This document shows positions 12,127-23,916 of a DNA stretch of 64,000 nt, piece by piece. Within the stretch, counting starts at the first letter, position 1. The number at the start of each line of letters is the position of its first letter. Made by a program: the position numbers and the translations under genes. The stretch comes from Episyrphus balteatus (lineage: Eukaryota; Arthropoda; Insecta; Diptera; Syrphidae): positions 153,113,718 to 153,177,717 of the forward strand of contig NC_079134.1 in assembly GCF_945859705.1 (NCBI RefSeq), given 5' to 3'. The notes under the pieces are model-generated. The model was not told the DNA's origin. It made no database searches and worked only from the letters and a program-made list of their open reading frames with translations.

Positions 12127-12623
12127 CCGATTAAAAATTGAGTTCCACCGCAACGCCATTGCACTACGTCCGCACCACTTTTTGACCGCCGCACCACAAC
12201 TGCACCACGTCCGCACCATTATCAGAAAATTCTATTGCGCCGCACCACCGCTGCACCACGTCCGCATTATTTCATTTTGAATGCAAAATTTGGTGCACCA
12301 CCACTGCCGCACCACGACTGCACCATGATCAAAAATTCTATTCTCGTACTTATACAAATGTTTAATTCGTCTTCAAAGTTATTTTGACTTAAGCAACAAA
12401 TTGCCAGTTCGTAAAAACATGACTTGGTGTTCGAGTTAGTCGGATAGTTTTTTTTTATTTTCAATCCAAAATTATGTATCATGATGCATCGAATTTCATA
12501 GAAAATGAAGTGGTGCGAACGTGTTGCGGCGGTGGTGCAACGGTGGTGCAGTGGAAGTGCGGCGCGGAGGTCAAGATTTTTTTTCTTTTTTTCTTTAAAA
12601 ATTCAATTTCTATTTACACTCGG
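12127..12623. mobile_element. CACC-rich foldback element, copy 1
   Basis: The left arm (to about 12335) is a tandem of 'ccgcaccaccgctgcacca' and 'cgtccgcaccatt' units. The right arm (about 12477-12580) has the complementary 'ggtgcggacgtggtgcag' type units. This is the GC-richest short stretch nearby. A related copy in the opposite orientation lies at 26375-26883, and the arms of both end in sequence of the form CCGAGTGAAAAT. No convincing target duplication could be found, so the ends are tentative. The open frames at 12267 and 12474 are readings of the repeat. Confidence 0.7.
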
Positions 12624-13641
12624 TCATATAAGACCAAAAATGAAAAGACAAAAACCACTTCCAAAATAACATACAATTTCTTGTTTACTGAATTATTCTT
12701 GTTCATAACTAAAACTAAACAAAATTTCTGAATTTAATTTAAAAGCACATAAAAATAATGAAATTATTTTCACTATACATTTTCTTCTTCTTGGAATTCT
12801 CTAAGGTCTTTTCGCGTTAAGTCCCACACAAGACTGCAGCAACTTTAAAGAAATGCATTTTGTGCTTTTTACTTACTTTGTTTCTCATCTTTTTTTTTCT
12901 AGTTTAGTTCCTTTGCTGAACAACTTTTATCAGTACTTTATTCCTTAAAAAAGAAAAACAAGAAACAAATTGGTATCACCACTCACTTAAAAGAATAAAC
13001 AAAAAAGAAAAACTTTCCCAATAAGAGAGTTCACAAAAAAAAACACAAAGTTACAACCAAGAAAACTCTTCCTGACAGTTCAGAAGATCTCATAGGTACT
13101 TTTTTGTATACTAACCACTTCCTCATCTTCCACTTCCGTTTCCGCTCTGGTTTGCTCTCTTTTGCATTTAAATTGCAATCTGAATTATGTATATTTCCCC
13201 TCGAACAGTTTTTTTCTTTATTTTTATTTAATGGAAAATTTCTTTCATTGTGATCCTTAAGGTCGCATGTGAATTAATAATGCATGGCGCACATATATTG
13301 GTCCTGGGGGGTATTTGTTGTTCAACGTGTATAACAATTCAGAGTTGCAGGTCTAAATGTAGGAGATTTTTATGTTCCTCTTTCATTTTTATATAGGAGG
13401 AGTATGGCTCTGGGTTAAAACACAACGGGGTCGTACTTTTTTGCATGAAAAAGTTCATTTAAAAACTTGAAAAGTGCCATTTTAAAATAAGTTTACAACT
13501 TTAAGAATATTGAAGAAATTTGTATTTAAGTTTATTAATATATTAAAAATTGACTAGAATTGAATTTATGTAAATATGCTCAAATTTTAAATATATTCCA
13601 AGAAGCAAATAAGTTACCTTAAGTTGTGATTATATAGTCTA
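12624..13641. other. Gene-free AT-rich stretch
   Basis: No coding region, RNA gene or repeat recognised apart from A/T tracts. Confidence 0.45.
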
Positions 13642-13645
13642 AGAT

Positions 13646-15554
13646 CCGGCCATAGGACGACCTACCCTCATCGTTATACCAGTTGAGAGTTATATTTTCT
13701 GAAAGCTAGTGTCTTAGGAAATAAATCGCACATGGGTTGCCAAGCGATATCCTGTCAAGGCATAGGGTTGCCAGGCCTTAAAGTTCATTTTTGCAAATTT
13801 TTGAAAATGCGACCCTGCTTATATGGCAAGCCTAAGAGTTATATAAAAAATATAATGTCATAGGAAATTTAATTTAAAAATTTTAATTTTCAGGATTTTT
13901 TAAAATTTGAAGTTTGAGTAGGGTAAACAAAGGCGAATTTAGAAAAAGGGCAAAAATCTATTATCTAAACAAAACGTGATAGAAATAAAATTGAAATTGG
14001 AATCGATAGATATTATAAATATATGAAAGCCACACATACAAATAAAAAATGTAAAAAATCTACAACTCGAGATATAGTCTTTTTAGAGTCATGATACTCC
14101 AATTCGATATTTGAGAAATAATTCACCAAAAATCAGAATGAAAGATTTTTTAAATAATTTTTATGTGATAAGTTAGGAAAAATAAAATAACTTGACACGT
14201 GTCTGTCAAATTTTTAATTTAACTTACCGTTTTTGCGAGGGGATTTTTTGAAAAGGTGCTTATTTTCGTATTTCAACATATTAAAGGAAAAAATCCCGTC
14301 ATGGGACGACCTGTCCACCTCATTATACCAGTTGAAAGCTATATTTTCCGAAGGCTAGTGTCTAAAGAAACAGTTTGCACATGGGTTGCCTAGCGATATC
14401 CTGTCAAGGCATAGGGTTGCCAGGCCTTAAAGTTTATTTTTCATTATTTTTGAATACGCCACCCTGCTTATACCCAAAGCCAAAGAGTTGTAAAAAAAAT
14501 ATTATGTCACAGGAAATTTAATTTGAAAATTTTAATTTTCAGGATTTTTTAAAATTTGAAGTTTGAGTAGGGTAAACAAAGGCGAATTTAGAAAAAGGGC
14601 AAAAATCTATTTTCTAAATAAAACGTGATAGAAATAAAATTGAAATTGGATTCGATAGATATTATAAAAATATAAAAGCCACACATAGAACAAAAAAATG
14701 TAAAAAATCTACAACTCGAGATATAGTCTTTTTAAAGTCATAATACTCCAATTCGATATTTGAGAAATAATTCACCAAAAATCAGAATGAAAGATTTTTT
14801 AAATAATTTTTATGTGATAAGTTAGGAAAAATAAAATAACTTGACACGTGTCTGTCAAATTTTTAATTTAACTTACCGTTTTTGCGAGGGGATTTTTTGA
14901 AAAAGTGCTTATTTTCATATTTCAACATATTAAAGGGAAAAATCCCGTCATGGGACGACCTATCCACCTCATTATACCAGTTGAAAGCTATATTTTCCGA
15001 AGGGTAGTGTCTAAAGAAACAATTTGCACATGGGTTGCCTAGCGATATCCTGTCAAGGCATAGGGTTGCCAGGCCTTAAAGTTTATTTTTGCAAATTTTT
15101 CAAAATGCGACCCTGCTTATATGGCAAGCCTAAGAGTTATAAAAAAAATATAATGTCATAGGAAATTTATTTTAAAAATTTTAATTTTCAGGATTTTTAG
15201 AAATTTGACATTTTAGAAGGGGAAACTGAGGTAAATTTAAAAAAAGGTCAAAAAGCTATATCCTTAACAAAGAGTGGTAGGAAAAAGATTGATCCTGGAA
15301 TCGATAGACATTGTTAAATTATATAAGTCACACATACAAACCAAAAATGTAAAAAATCTGCTACTCGAGATATGGACGTTTAAAAGTCAAAACCGTGAAA
15401 TTCGATGTTTGAGAAATAATTCACCAAAAATCAGCACGAAAGGTATTTGAAATAATGTTTATGTTCTTAGAGAGCATAAATAAAATAACTTGACACGTAT
15501 CTGCCAAATTTTTGATTTGACTTAGTTTTTGGTTCCTGTGTATTTTTGAAGAAT
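13646..15554 (+). repeat. Three tandem 649-bp units in the left arm
   Basis: Equivalent points (CCGGCCATAGGACGACC, then CCCGTCATGGGACGACC twice) occur at 13646, 14295 and 14944, giving an exact 649-bp period. The third unit is cut short at the hairpin loop. Shared internal blocks are 'tatcctgtcaaggcatagg', 'cttgacacgtgtctgtcaa' and 'gcgaggggattttttgaaa'. The units differ more from one another than each differs from its mirror copy in the other arm. Confidence 0.9.
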
Positions 15555-15591
15555 AACACTGAAACAGTGAATTGAATTGTAAAAATCTGTA

Positions 15592-17504
15592 ATTCTTCAA
15601 AAATACACAGGAACCAAAAACTAAGTCAAATCGAAAATTTGGCAGATACGTGCCAAGTTATTTTATTTATGCTCTCTAAGAACATAAACATTATTTCAAA
15701 TACCTTTCGTGCTGATTTTTGGTGAATTATTTCTCAAACATCGAATTTCACGGTTTTGACTTTTAAACGTCCATATCTCGAGTAGCAGATTTTTTACATT
15801 TTTGGTTTGTATGTGTGACTTATATAATTTAACAATGTCTATCGATTCCAGTATCAATCTTTTTCCTACCACTCTTTGTTAAGGATATAGCTTTTTGACC
15901 TTTTTTTAAATTTACCTCAGTTTCCCCTTCTAAAATGTCAAATTTCTAAAAATCCTGAAAATTAAAATTTTTAAAATAAATTTCCTATGACATTATATTT
16001 TTTTTATAACTCTTAGGCTTGCCATATAAGCAGGGTCGCATTTTGAAAAATTTGCAAAAATAAACTTTAAGGCCTGGCAACCCTATGCCTTGACAGGATA
16101 TCGCTAGGCAACCCATGTGCAAATTGTTTCTTTAGACACTACCCTTCGGAAAATATAGCTTTCAACTGGTATAATGAGGTGGACAGGTCGTCCCATGACG
16201 GGATTTTTCCCTTTAATATGTTGAAATATGAAAATAAGCACCTTTTCAAAAAATCCCCTCGCAAAAACGGTAAGTTAAATTAAAAATTTGACAGACACGT
16301 GTCAAGTTATTTTATTTTTCCTAACTTATCACATAAAAATTATTTAAAAAATCTTTCATTCTGATTTTTGGTGAATTATTTCTCAAATATCGAATTGGAG
16401 TATCATGACTTTAAAAAGACTATATCTCGAGTTGTAGATTTTTTACATTTTTTTGTTCTATGTGTGGCTTTTATATTTTTATAATATCTATCGAATCCAA
16501 TTTCAATTTTATTTCTATCACGTTTTGTTTAGAAAATAGATTTTTGCCCTTTTTCTAAATTCGCCTTTGTTTACCCTACTCAAACTTCAAATTTTAAAAA
16601 ATCCTGAAAATTAAAATTTTCAAATTAAATTTCCTGCGACATAATATTTTTTTTACAACTCTTTGGCTTTGGGTATAAGCAGGGTGGCGTATTCAAAAAT
16701 AATGAAAAATAAACTTTAAGGCCTGGCAACCCTATGCCTTGACAGGATATCGCTAGGCAACCCATGTGCAAACTGTTTCTTTAGACACTAGCCTTCGGAA
16801 AATATAGCTTTCAACTGGTATAATGAGGTGGACAGGTCGTCCCATGACGGGATTTTTTCCTTTAATATGTTGAAATACGAAAATAAGCACCTTTTCAAAA
16901 AATCCCCTCGCAAAAACGGTAAGTTAAATTAAAAATTTGACAGACACGTGTCAAGTTATTTTATTTTTCCTAACTTATCACATAAAAATTATTTAAAAAA
17001 TCTTTCATTCTGATTTTTGGTGAATTATTTCTCAAATATCGAATTGGAGTATCATGACTCTAAAAAGACTATATCTCGAGTTGTAGATTTTTTACATTTT
17101 TTATTTGTATGTGTGGCTTTCATATATTTATAATATCTATCGATTCCAATTTCAATTTTATTTCTATCACGTTTTGTTTAGATAATAGATTTTTGCCCTT
17201 TTTCTAAATTCGCCTTTGTTTACCCTACTCAAACTTCAAATTTTAAAAAATCCTGAAAATTAAAATTTTTAAATTAAATTTCCTATGACATTATATTTTT
17301 TATATAACTCTTAGGCTTGCCATATAAGCAGGGTCGCATTTTCAAAAATTTGCAAAAATGAACTTTAAGGCCTGGCAACCCTATGCCTTGACAGGATATC
17401 GCTAGGCAACCCATGTGCAATTTATTTCCTTAGACACTAGCTTTCAGAAAATATAACTCTCAACTGGTATAACGATGAGGGTAGGTCGTCCTATGGCCGG
17501 ATCT
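15592..17504 (-). repeat. Three tandem 649-bp units in the right arm (mirror of left arm)
   Basis: Reverse complement of the left-arm array, with the same three units in mirrored order. Landmark 'ggtcgtcccatgacggga' occurs near 16185 and 16834, and the outermost unit ends 'ggtcgtcctatggccgga' at about 17500. Confidence 0.9.
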
Positions 17505-17946
17505 CCTACTAATAGTAGTTCGTACAAATCGCAAGTTTGACTGAGATTTTAATCCCTCAGCTGTTTGTCTGTTATTTGCTTCGAAGAAGAAGAAATAAAA
17601 AAAAAAAAAAAACAATCAGTTTTGATTTCCCTTTTGTCAATAAATTATTTATATTGGTCATTATGAATCTTATCTGGCACTGTTGCCTCTGTTCTGTTTT
17701 ATTTGCCAATTAATATCAAAAATGTTTGCTATTTGTGCGGTACATTGTCATAATTAAGGGAAACAATATTGATGTATAGCCTTGAGCATCAGTTTTTAAA
17801 ATCATTTCAATAAACATTGGAATGTTTAATTTTTGTTTTTTTCTTGGTAAATGGTATGTAAAGAACTGGATGTGGCAAAATATGAAATTGAGTGCTTTTT
17901 TACAGTTTATGAATTGAATAAGTGATAGGCATATATATATTATATA
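17505..17946. other. Gene-free flank
   Basis: Between the palindrome and the next MITE. Contains an A17-type tract near 17597. No gene seen. Confidence 0.45.
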
Positions 17947-18485
17947 CACTTAGGAGCAAAAAAACGGAATCAAATAAATTCTTATATTAAAAACAAAAAT
18001 TGCAATGGAAATGGAAATATTTTTTCTTCAAAGTTTCATGATCTCATTTTAAAGCTTGAATTTTTTACTTTGAGTTTTTGGGAGAAATATAAAAATGCAT
18101 ACGATAGTATTAGTGCTATCTTGCAATAAATTGCACTTAATTTTTTTTTAAATGTTAATTTTCCAGATACTGTCTGTTTCAAATTGCAGTCTTTTTTTCC
18201 TTACGATAGTATTAGCGTTATCTGTCAATAAATTGCACATCATTTTTTTAATGTTAAATTTTCCAGAGGAGGTACACTCTGTTTCAATTTCAGTGTTTTT
18301 TCCTCAAATAATTCATTATGTTGATTGCATCTTTATTAAGTGAACAGATTTTTAAGTTCATTTACTTAAAGCTTTTATTTCAAGCTTTTCAATGGTACCA
18401 TTAACATTCATGTGTGTCAACTACATCCTGATCAATTATCGTTTTTACAAAACCCAGTTTGATTCCATTTTTTTGCTCCTAAGTG
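17947..18485. mobile_element. Tc1/mariner-type MITE with TA target duplication
   Basis: Terminal inverted repeats of about 30 bp: CACTTAGGAGCAAAAAAAC at the left, GTTTGATTCC...GCTCCTAAGTG at the right. TA lies directly outside both ends (17945-17946 and 18486-18487), as expected for Tc1/mariner insertions. The interior has a roughly 100-bp direct duplication (blocks starting 'acgatagtattag' near 18101 and 18204) and no transposase. The 63-codon open frame at 18152 lies within this duplication and has no recognisable domain. Confidence 0.8.
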
Positions 18486-18894
18486 TATATTAGGGCGTTC
18501 GATATTTTTGAATCAAGTTCCTAAATATTAAAAAAAAAAAAATACTCTAATTTTTCCAGATTTTTATTTTGACACTAGATGGCGCCCCAAGAGAGTTAAA
18601 GTTATTTTATGATTTAAAATAGGTATGTGTTGACTTATGAGGCCATTTTTTTTAGATATAGACTTCAATTAAAATTGTTTGATGAGGTTCTTGTCTACAT
18701 TAAACAACGTTTTCAAAAAGGTATAAACCATTTTTCCAGGACCAGGGGTTTAGTCAGGACAAGCATGGTTTTTAAGGTTTATTAAAGCAAGCATGTTGTT
18801 TAATTAAAACAAGCATATGAAATAGCATGAAAAATAAAATAAAAAAAAAAAAAAAAAACATGCATGTTCTGACTAAACCCAACTTTTGAAATAA

Positions 18895-19600
18895 AAAAAT
18901 ATTTTTTGTACCGTTATTAACGGTACCTGCCATAAAAGGTTTTTTTTTTTGGTTTCTAAATATACCTCGTACAAAACTGCCGATTTCAACGCAAATTTTT
19001 ATACAAAAGCTTTTAAGTAAAGGTAATATTAAAATTTTAGAAAGTTTGTAAAAAACATATTTTTGGATTTTGAAAAAAATATTTCAAATTTTTTTTTGAA
19101 AAATCAAATTTTTGAAAACGGGTTTTTGAAAAATTTTAAAATATATAGTTTTTATGTGTAAAGTTTTTTTTTCTATTTCTGTTATATGACCAACTTTTTT
19201 TTGATAAAAGTTAGAAATTTTTTTTATTTTTTTTTAAACACGGCTCTAACGACTTTCGAAATTTTTTTTATAAAAATCCTTATTTATACAAGAAATTAAA
19301 TGGCATACTTGGTTTTTTGTAAAAGAGCATTTAAAACGGTGTTTATTAAGTTATAAAAACAGATTTTATTATTTTTTTTAATTTCTTGAAAATATCAAAT
19401 TTTAAATTTTCCCTAATTGTCTTGAATAAAAAGCTTTAACATTAGAGTTACTTTAAGCATAAGAGCAAGTACGTGCAACCTTAATTTCAATTTACACACA
19501 TTGAAGCCTTATAATTTTGAAGGATAAAATGTTCTCAAATTTCAAAAAAAAAAAAAAAATTTTTTGTTTATTTTATTAACTGTTTGCTATGAAAACTTTC
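18895..19600. repeat. Degenerate Helentron-like repeat body
   Basis: Carries 'accgttattaacggtacct' (near 18911), 'acaagaaattaaatggcat' (near 19287) and 'gagcaagtacgtgc' (near 19465). These motifs recur together at 20.9, 36.2, 40.5, 42.7, 47.4-48.7 and 63.7 kb. They belong to an old, AT-rich non-coding family that I tentatively place with Helentron-associated (DINE-1-like) repeats because related copies carry the GTCT microsatellite and 5' end seen at 43.4 and 63.3 kb. Confidence 0.5.
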
Positions 19601-19703
19601 CATTAATAAAAGTCTGAATTTTTTAAAAATGTATTCAAATAATTTTTTCATATACTTTTTGAATATTTTTGATTTTTCATGGTATATTAGTTAGTCGTTT
19701 TAA

Positions 19704-20778
19704 CCCTCTACTGCATACGTAGCCAAATATGGTTTTGTCTGTTTGAACGCACTTTTCTCTTTTCTGTTACAAAAAAATGGTAAAGATTAAATACAATCCT
19801 CTTCTTTGTGTTTCTGAAAACCCATAGAGATAGTTTTTTTCGTGTGTCCGACCCAAAATAAAGGTGTATTTTATGATCACAGGTGAGTCGATCAGTCGTG
19901 TGCATTGAAATCGAAAGTGTAGAATATATTCATACTTTAAGTGTTAAATACTGCGTTTGTTTAGAAAGTAAAGTGGAATTAAAAATTTATTTCTGATCGA
20001 TTGTCTAATTGTGTATGCTATGAACCAATTTTTATTGTAAAAAATTATTGGCCAGTTCTTGGGAGGGTAAAAAGTACGGAAGCCATATTTGGCTTCGTAT
20101 GCATTAAGGGGTTGTAAATCTACACAATCTGTTTAATTTTTTTGTTGGAAAATTTTGTTTCTTTACATTGTTATTTTGCTTGGAAGCTATGTTTTACTTC
20201 AGAAATGGAGCCCCTTCGCTCTTAGAGACATTTTTCTCATGTTAACCCCATTTCCAGCGGCGTAACCACAAAAATTTTAGGGGGAGGGGGGCTCACCTAT
20301 AATATTTTTCAATCATTTTATTACTTTTTAGCTTTTTTAACATCTGGGAGTGGGTGAAAATGTTTGAGCAAGACTTACTTCGACAGTGGAAAGAATTTGA
20401 ACAAGAAAAAATATATATAACGGACAAAAACAAATTGCTTTTCTCGATTCATTGTCTTAAAATGAGCAAAATTTGAATTAATTCGTAACCTTTTGTAATG
20501 CAATGTATTTATTTTACTTTTATTTTATTTTTAAATGATAAATATTTATATTTTGATATTTTTAATTGTATTCTTTTCATAATCTGAATAAATTAAATTA
20601 GTAAAATTTCTTACCCCTTAATGCAAACGAAGCCAAATTTGGCTTATAAACAAATTTTTTAAACAAATTAATCTAAACAAATTTTTTTTATGAAAACCGT
20701 TTTGAAACAACCCAATGAACCCATGTAAAGCATTTTTAAATTTTTTCGTCCGCTAATATTAATTCATGCAGTAGAGGG
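19704..20778. mobile_element. piggyBac-type non-autonomous element, TTAA target site
   Basis: TTAA (19700-19703) is followed by CCCTCTACTGCAT. The mirror ATGCAGTAGAGGG is followed by TTAA (20779-20782). TTAA duplication with termini beginning CCC is diagnostic for the piggyBac superfamily. Extra subterminal copies of the terminal block lie inside: 'tggcttcgtatgcattaagg' near 20090-20116 and 'ccttaatgcaaacgaagcca' near 20615, so a second, related end pair may be nested. No transposase is encoded in 1075 bp. The interior also has 'cggcgtaaccac' near 20260, a stretch resembling hAT-type ends. Confidence 0.75.
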
Positions 20779-20859
20779 TTAAGCAAATATTTTAGGCTCA
20801 TTTTTTTTTACAGGGTACACAAATCCAGGCCCTGGGTTATAATATTTTTGACATTTTAA

Positions 20860-21088
20860 TTGTTTTTTTTTTTTTTATAATCAAAAGCTTTAATTTAAGA
20901 TAATTGCACTTTGACTATAAGAGCAAGTACGTGCTACCCAGTCATGCAATTTATTTGACATCTCTTTTAGGAGTGGTGCCTCTTATACACAATTTTCGAA
21001 ATGTGTATTGCAATTATCTTGAAAATAGCTTTAACGATTTCTTTTAAATTTAAGTGTAAATAAGTGATTTTAACAAAATTGCTTTTTT
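20860..21088. repeat. Degenerate Helentron-like repeat interrupted by the LINE copy
   Basis: Contains 'gagcaagtacgtgctaccc' near 20921 and the following 'cagtcatgcaatttattt', shared with the repeats at 40.5 and 42.7 kb. The LINE fragment is inserted at its right side, and the same AT-rich repeat text continues after it to about 22340. Confidence 0.5.
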
Positions 21089-21099
21089 AGTTGTTCTCA

Positions 21100-22241
21100 T
21101 GATTTTGAAAAAGCATTCGATCGACAACCACGAGATCTGATATGGGTGGCCCTCAGACAACGAGGAGTTCCGGAAACCTATGTGCGGATAATTATGGACA
21201 TGTATGATGGAGCAGTTACTAAAGTAAGATGAGCAGCTGGAGTCACCGAAGAATTCGAAATCACAGTAGGTGTACACCAGGGAAGCGTCTTGAGTCCTCT
21301 GCTCTTTATTACCGTTCTTGATTACCTGCTTGAAGGCAAAGTGACGGACCCAAAAGTGCATCAGTTATTCTTTGCTGACGATGGAGCCATCATAAGTGAA
21401 GACCCGATATCCCTGCAACGAGCACTTGATGTATGGGTGGATGTTCTAGAAGGTAGTGGGTACCGCATAAGCGCGAAAAAGACAGAATACCTATGCTGCC
21501 TATTTTCTGATCCACACAGGCCTATTCCTGACATTTATTTGAATGGTGTAGTGCTTCCCAAGTGTGAAAAGTTTAAATATCTGGGGTCTATGATAAATAA
21601 CGAAGGTACTTGTGATGACGATATCAATCATCGCGTAAGCGTAGGGTGGATGAAGTGGCGGGAAAATTCTGCCATCTTCTGTGATCGAAAAATGTCCCCT
21701 AAGCTGAAAGGAAGGCTCTACACCGCAGTTGTGCGTCCAGCACTCACATACGGTTCACAATGTTGGACAATGTACAAAAAGTATGAGAGTAAGTTAACGG
21801 CAGCTGAGATGAAGATGCTTCGCATGACAGCAGGAGTAACAAAGCTTGATAGAATTAGAAGTACAAAGATCCGAGGAAGCCTTCATGTTAAAAATACCAT
21901 CTCCCAAAAAATTGAACACGACCGACTCAGTTGGTATTGCCATGTTCAAAGAAGAGATCCTGAGAACCCCGTCAAAAAAGCAATATCATATAACGTTCCA
22001 ACACGAAATAAAAAGAAAGGTAGGCCTAAAAACTCCTGGTACAAGCAAATGCAAAAACACCAGCATTCAGTTGGCCTCAGAAACGGAACAATACAAAACC
22101 GGGAGGCTTGCCGCCGATTTCTGAGGTCAACCCGGCGAACCCCACAGGCGGATCACTAGTGTGAAGCAGTTACGTGGGATAGTTATGATCCCCTCGACAT
22201 CGAGATCATAACAGCGCCGAGAAAAAGGAAGAAGAAGAAGA
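21100..22241 (+). pseudogene. 5'-truncated non-LTR retrotransposon, RT C-terminal half (copy 1)
   Basis: The translated frame from 21101 starts at reverse-transcriptase motif A (DFEKAFD). It continues with motif B (GVHQGSVLSPLLF, 21269-21307), the catalytic motif C as FFADD (about 21366-21380), motif D (AKKTEYL) and the FKYLGS motif, then a C-terminal region with LYTAVVRPALTYGSQCW and KKGRPKNSW. It ends at 22159. A short 3' UTR ends in a (GAA)n-type tail (about 22226-22241). One in-frame TGA interrupts it at 21230-21232, and the 5' part (endonuclease, RT N-terminus) is missing. The 11-bp AGTTGTTCTCA flanks both sides (21089-21099, 22242-22252), a target-site duplication. The GRPK..W ending and simple-repeat tail suggest an RTE-like clade, but that is inference. 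A near-identical 3' end recurs at 56811-57340. Confidence 0.9.
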
Positions 22242-22252
22242 AGTTGTTCTCA

Positions 22253-23520
22253 AAAAATTCGGTTAGTGGATAAATAGAATTGCCACATTTTTAAAATAAT
22301 CGCAAAATTTATAGACAGTTATTTTTTATCATTTTTAAAGATACAATTTAAATATACCTATTTAAAATGAGGTTTCTTTTACAAAATGTCATCTTGTCAT
22401 CTGAGAGAATTTTAATGACTTAACACAGAAATTTTAAAGATCTTTTAATACTTCAAATTAAAATATGTACTTTATTGGTTGTTTCTGCCAAAAAACCACC
22501 TTGCGTCTAATTTGCCTTCTTTGTGGTTACATACTGCTAATTTCACTTCTTCTTCATCATTCTAAATTAGCTTCTACCACATGAAAACACAACCACACAT
22601 ATGCACATCACTGCTATACCTAACTTATGAATTTTCTTAGAGTATAAATGAAAATTATTACATCTTCCTTAGATGAATATAATGTGTGTTTGAGGTTATA
22701 AATTCCAGTCTGTGAAAAGTTAATTACAAATTAAATTTTATGGTCTAGCAAGAAGGTCTGTATAAAATCAAAATCCATTAATGTTTTTAGTATAGGTATA
22801 CGAGTAGAGTAATGTAATTATTATTTCTTTTACGATTTTGAATTTTAATTTTAATTACAAATAAAATGCTAAAGCTATAAGAAAGTTTATTTCTCTTCCC
22901 TCTCTCTAATCGTCCATCATCGTTCTTCGTCATTGAAGAAATGAAAAAGAACATTGTTTAAGCTGCTTAGGAAGTTAAAAAAAAACCTTTGATGAATTAA
23001 ATTAAATATTAAAACGAAAAGAAGACATGCAAAACTTTTTTTTTTTTCTAAATGATGAATAAAATTATAAGAATAGAAAAAGTTTATAATTCAATATCTT
23101 TTTATTCATTAAAAGAATTTAGAAAAATGAATATTTAATTTGTTTTTTTCATTAAATTTGTTTTGGGGGGACAAAATGAGTTTTTAATCCTTTGCACTGG
23201 TTAAAAAAACGATCCACACTTTAAAATATTTTAACTAATTTTTTATATTAGAAAATATGAAACAATTTGAGGAACAAAACTACTTCCCGTCAATTTGCAT
23301 TTGCTATATCCTTACTTGCGGGATACAAAGGACTTCTCATTATTTTTCTTTTATGAATGAAAGCAACAAGACTTTCTTTGTAAGTTTCAAAAAGCGTTTC
23401 AATTGTCAATAAATAAAAAAAAACATAGGTACTTCAGGTATTTTTCCTTCCACCATAAACTGACAACCAAAATATAAAGCAAAAATTGTTAACCAATTTA
23501 CTTTCCTTTAGAAAATTATA
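22253..23520. other. Gene-free AT-rich stretch
   Basis: After the end of an old repeat (to about 22340) no coding region or repeat was recognised. There are ordinary A/T tracts and scattered short open frames only. Confidence 0.45.
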
Positions 23521-23895
23521 ACCGTTTTACGCCCTTAACATTAATAAATCACCATTACACACTATACAGAGAGAACACAAAAAGGGTGCCGTGTTGGTGT
23601 GATGTTCACGCCAGCCATTATCTCTACCAAAGTGCACTCTGGCGTATACGCAATATTTTATGCTTAACTGCGCGTTGTTATGCTCTACTCGTTTTTGCTG
23701 CTTGTTACAAAAGTGAATCAATATAAAAACAAAACAAAAAAAAAAAAAACAAAATAAACTATAAAGAACCTGGCCACGACTACCAGGAATATTGCAGTTT
23801 GTATCGGTCTAGTCAGTAAAGATAATTATATTTTTTGCCCTCATCCATTCAGTGTAGCTGGGAAACGATAACAAAAAACCAAACCTCTTTGAGGC
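23521..23895 (+). promoter_or_regulatory. Candidate promoter and 5' UTR of a gene transcribed rightwards
   Basis: A block of distinctly higher GC and low repetitiveness (23521-23720) precedes a TATA-like TATAAAG at 23760-23766. A GCAGTTT-type initiator lies about 35 bp further (near 23796), then TCAGTA near 23813. It runs into a short coding start and splice donor at 23896-23922. The arrangement fits a core promoter and leader. It rests on composition and short motifs only. Confidence 0.3.
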
Positions 23896-23916
23896 ATGGA
23901 CGAAGAATATAACGAG
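23896..23916 (+). CDS. Possible 7-codon first coding exon ending at a splice donor
   Basis: ATG in a good context (GAGGCATGG) opens seven codons, MDEEYNE, and is followed directly by GTAAAGT, a strong 5' splice donor (GAG|GTAAAG) that would leave phase 0. Very short first coding exons before long introns are common in flies. No downstream exon was found in the window, so the gene would lie mostly outside it. The N-terminus resembles the start of Rab GDI proteins (MDEEYD) for five residues only, too short to name it. It may be coincidence. Confidence 0.28.

Larger units (their letters stand above)
13642..17504. mobile_element. 3.86-kb near-perfect palindrome (foldback or hairpin locus)
   Basis: The sequence from 13642 (AGATCCGGCC) to about 15554 reappears reverse-complemented from about 15592 to 17504 (ending GGCCGGATCT). 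The arms are equal at about 1913 bp around a loop of about 37 bp. Spot checks along the arms show only isolated mismatches, so identity is about 98-99 percent by eye. Each arm holds three tandem 649-bp units. Nothing in it looks coding and no target duplication is seen at the ends. It could be a Foldback-type element, a source of long hairpin RNA, or a local inverted duplication. An assembly artefact is less likely because the two outer flanks differ, but it is not excluded. Confidence 0.88.

Noticed and set aside
13642..17504. Reading the large palindrome as a retroelement with LTRs
   Set aside because: The repeats are inverted, not direct, and there is no coding sequence, primer-binding site or polypurine tract.
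21290..21361. An active, complete reverse transcriptase at 21.1 kb
   Set aside because: The copy begins at motif A, has an in-frame TGA at 21230 and lacks the endonuclease and N-terminal RT, so it is a dead 5'-truncated copy.
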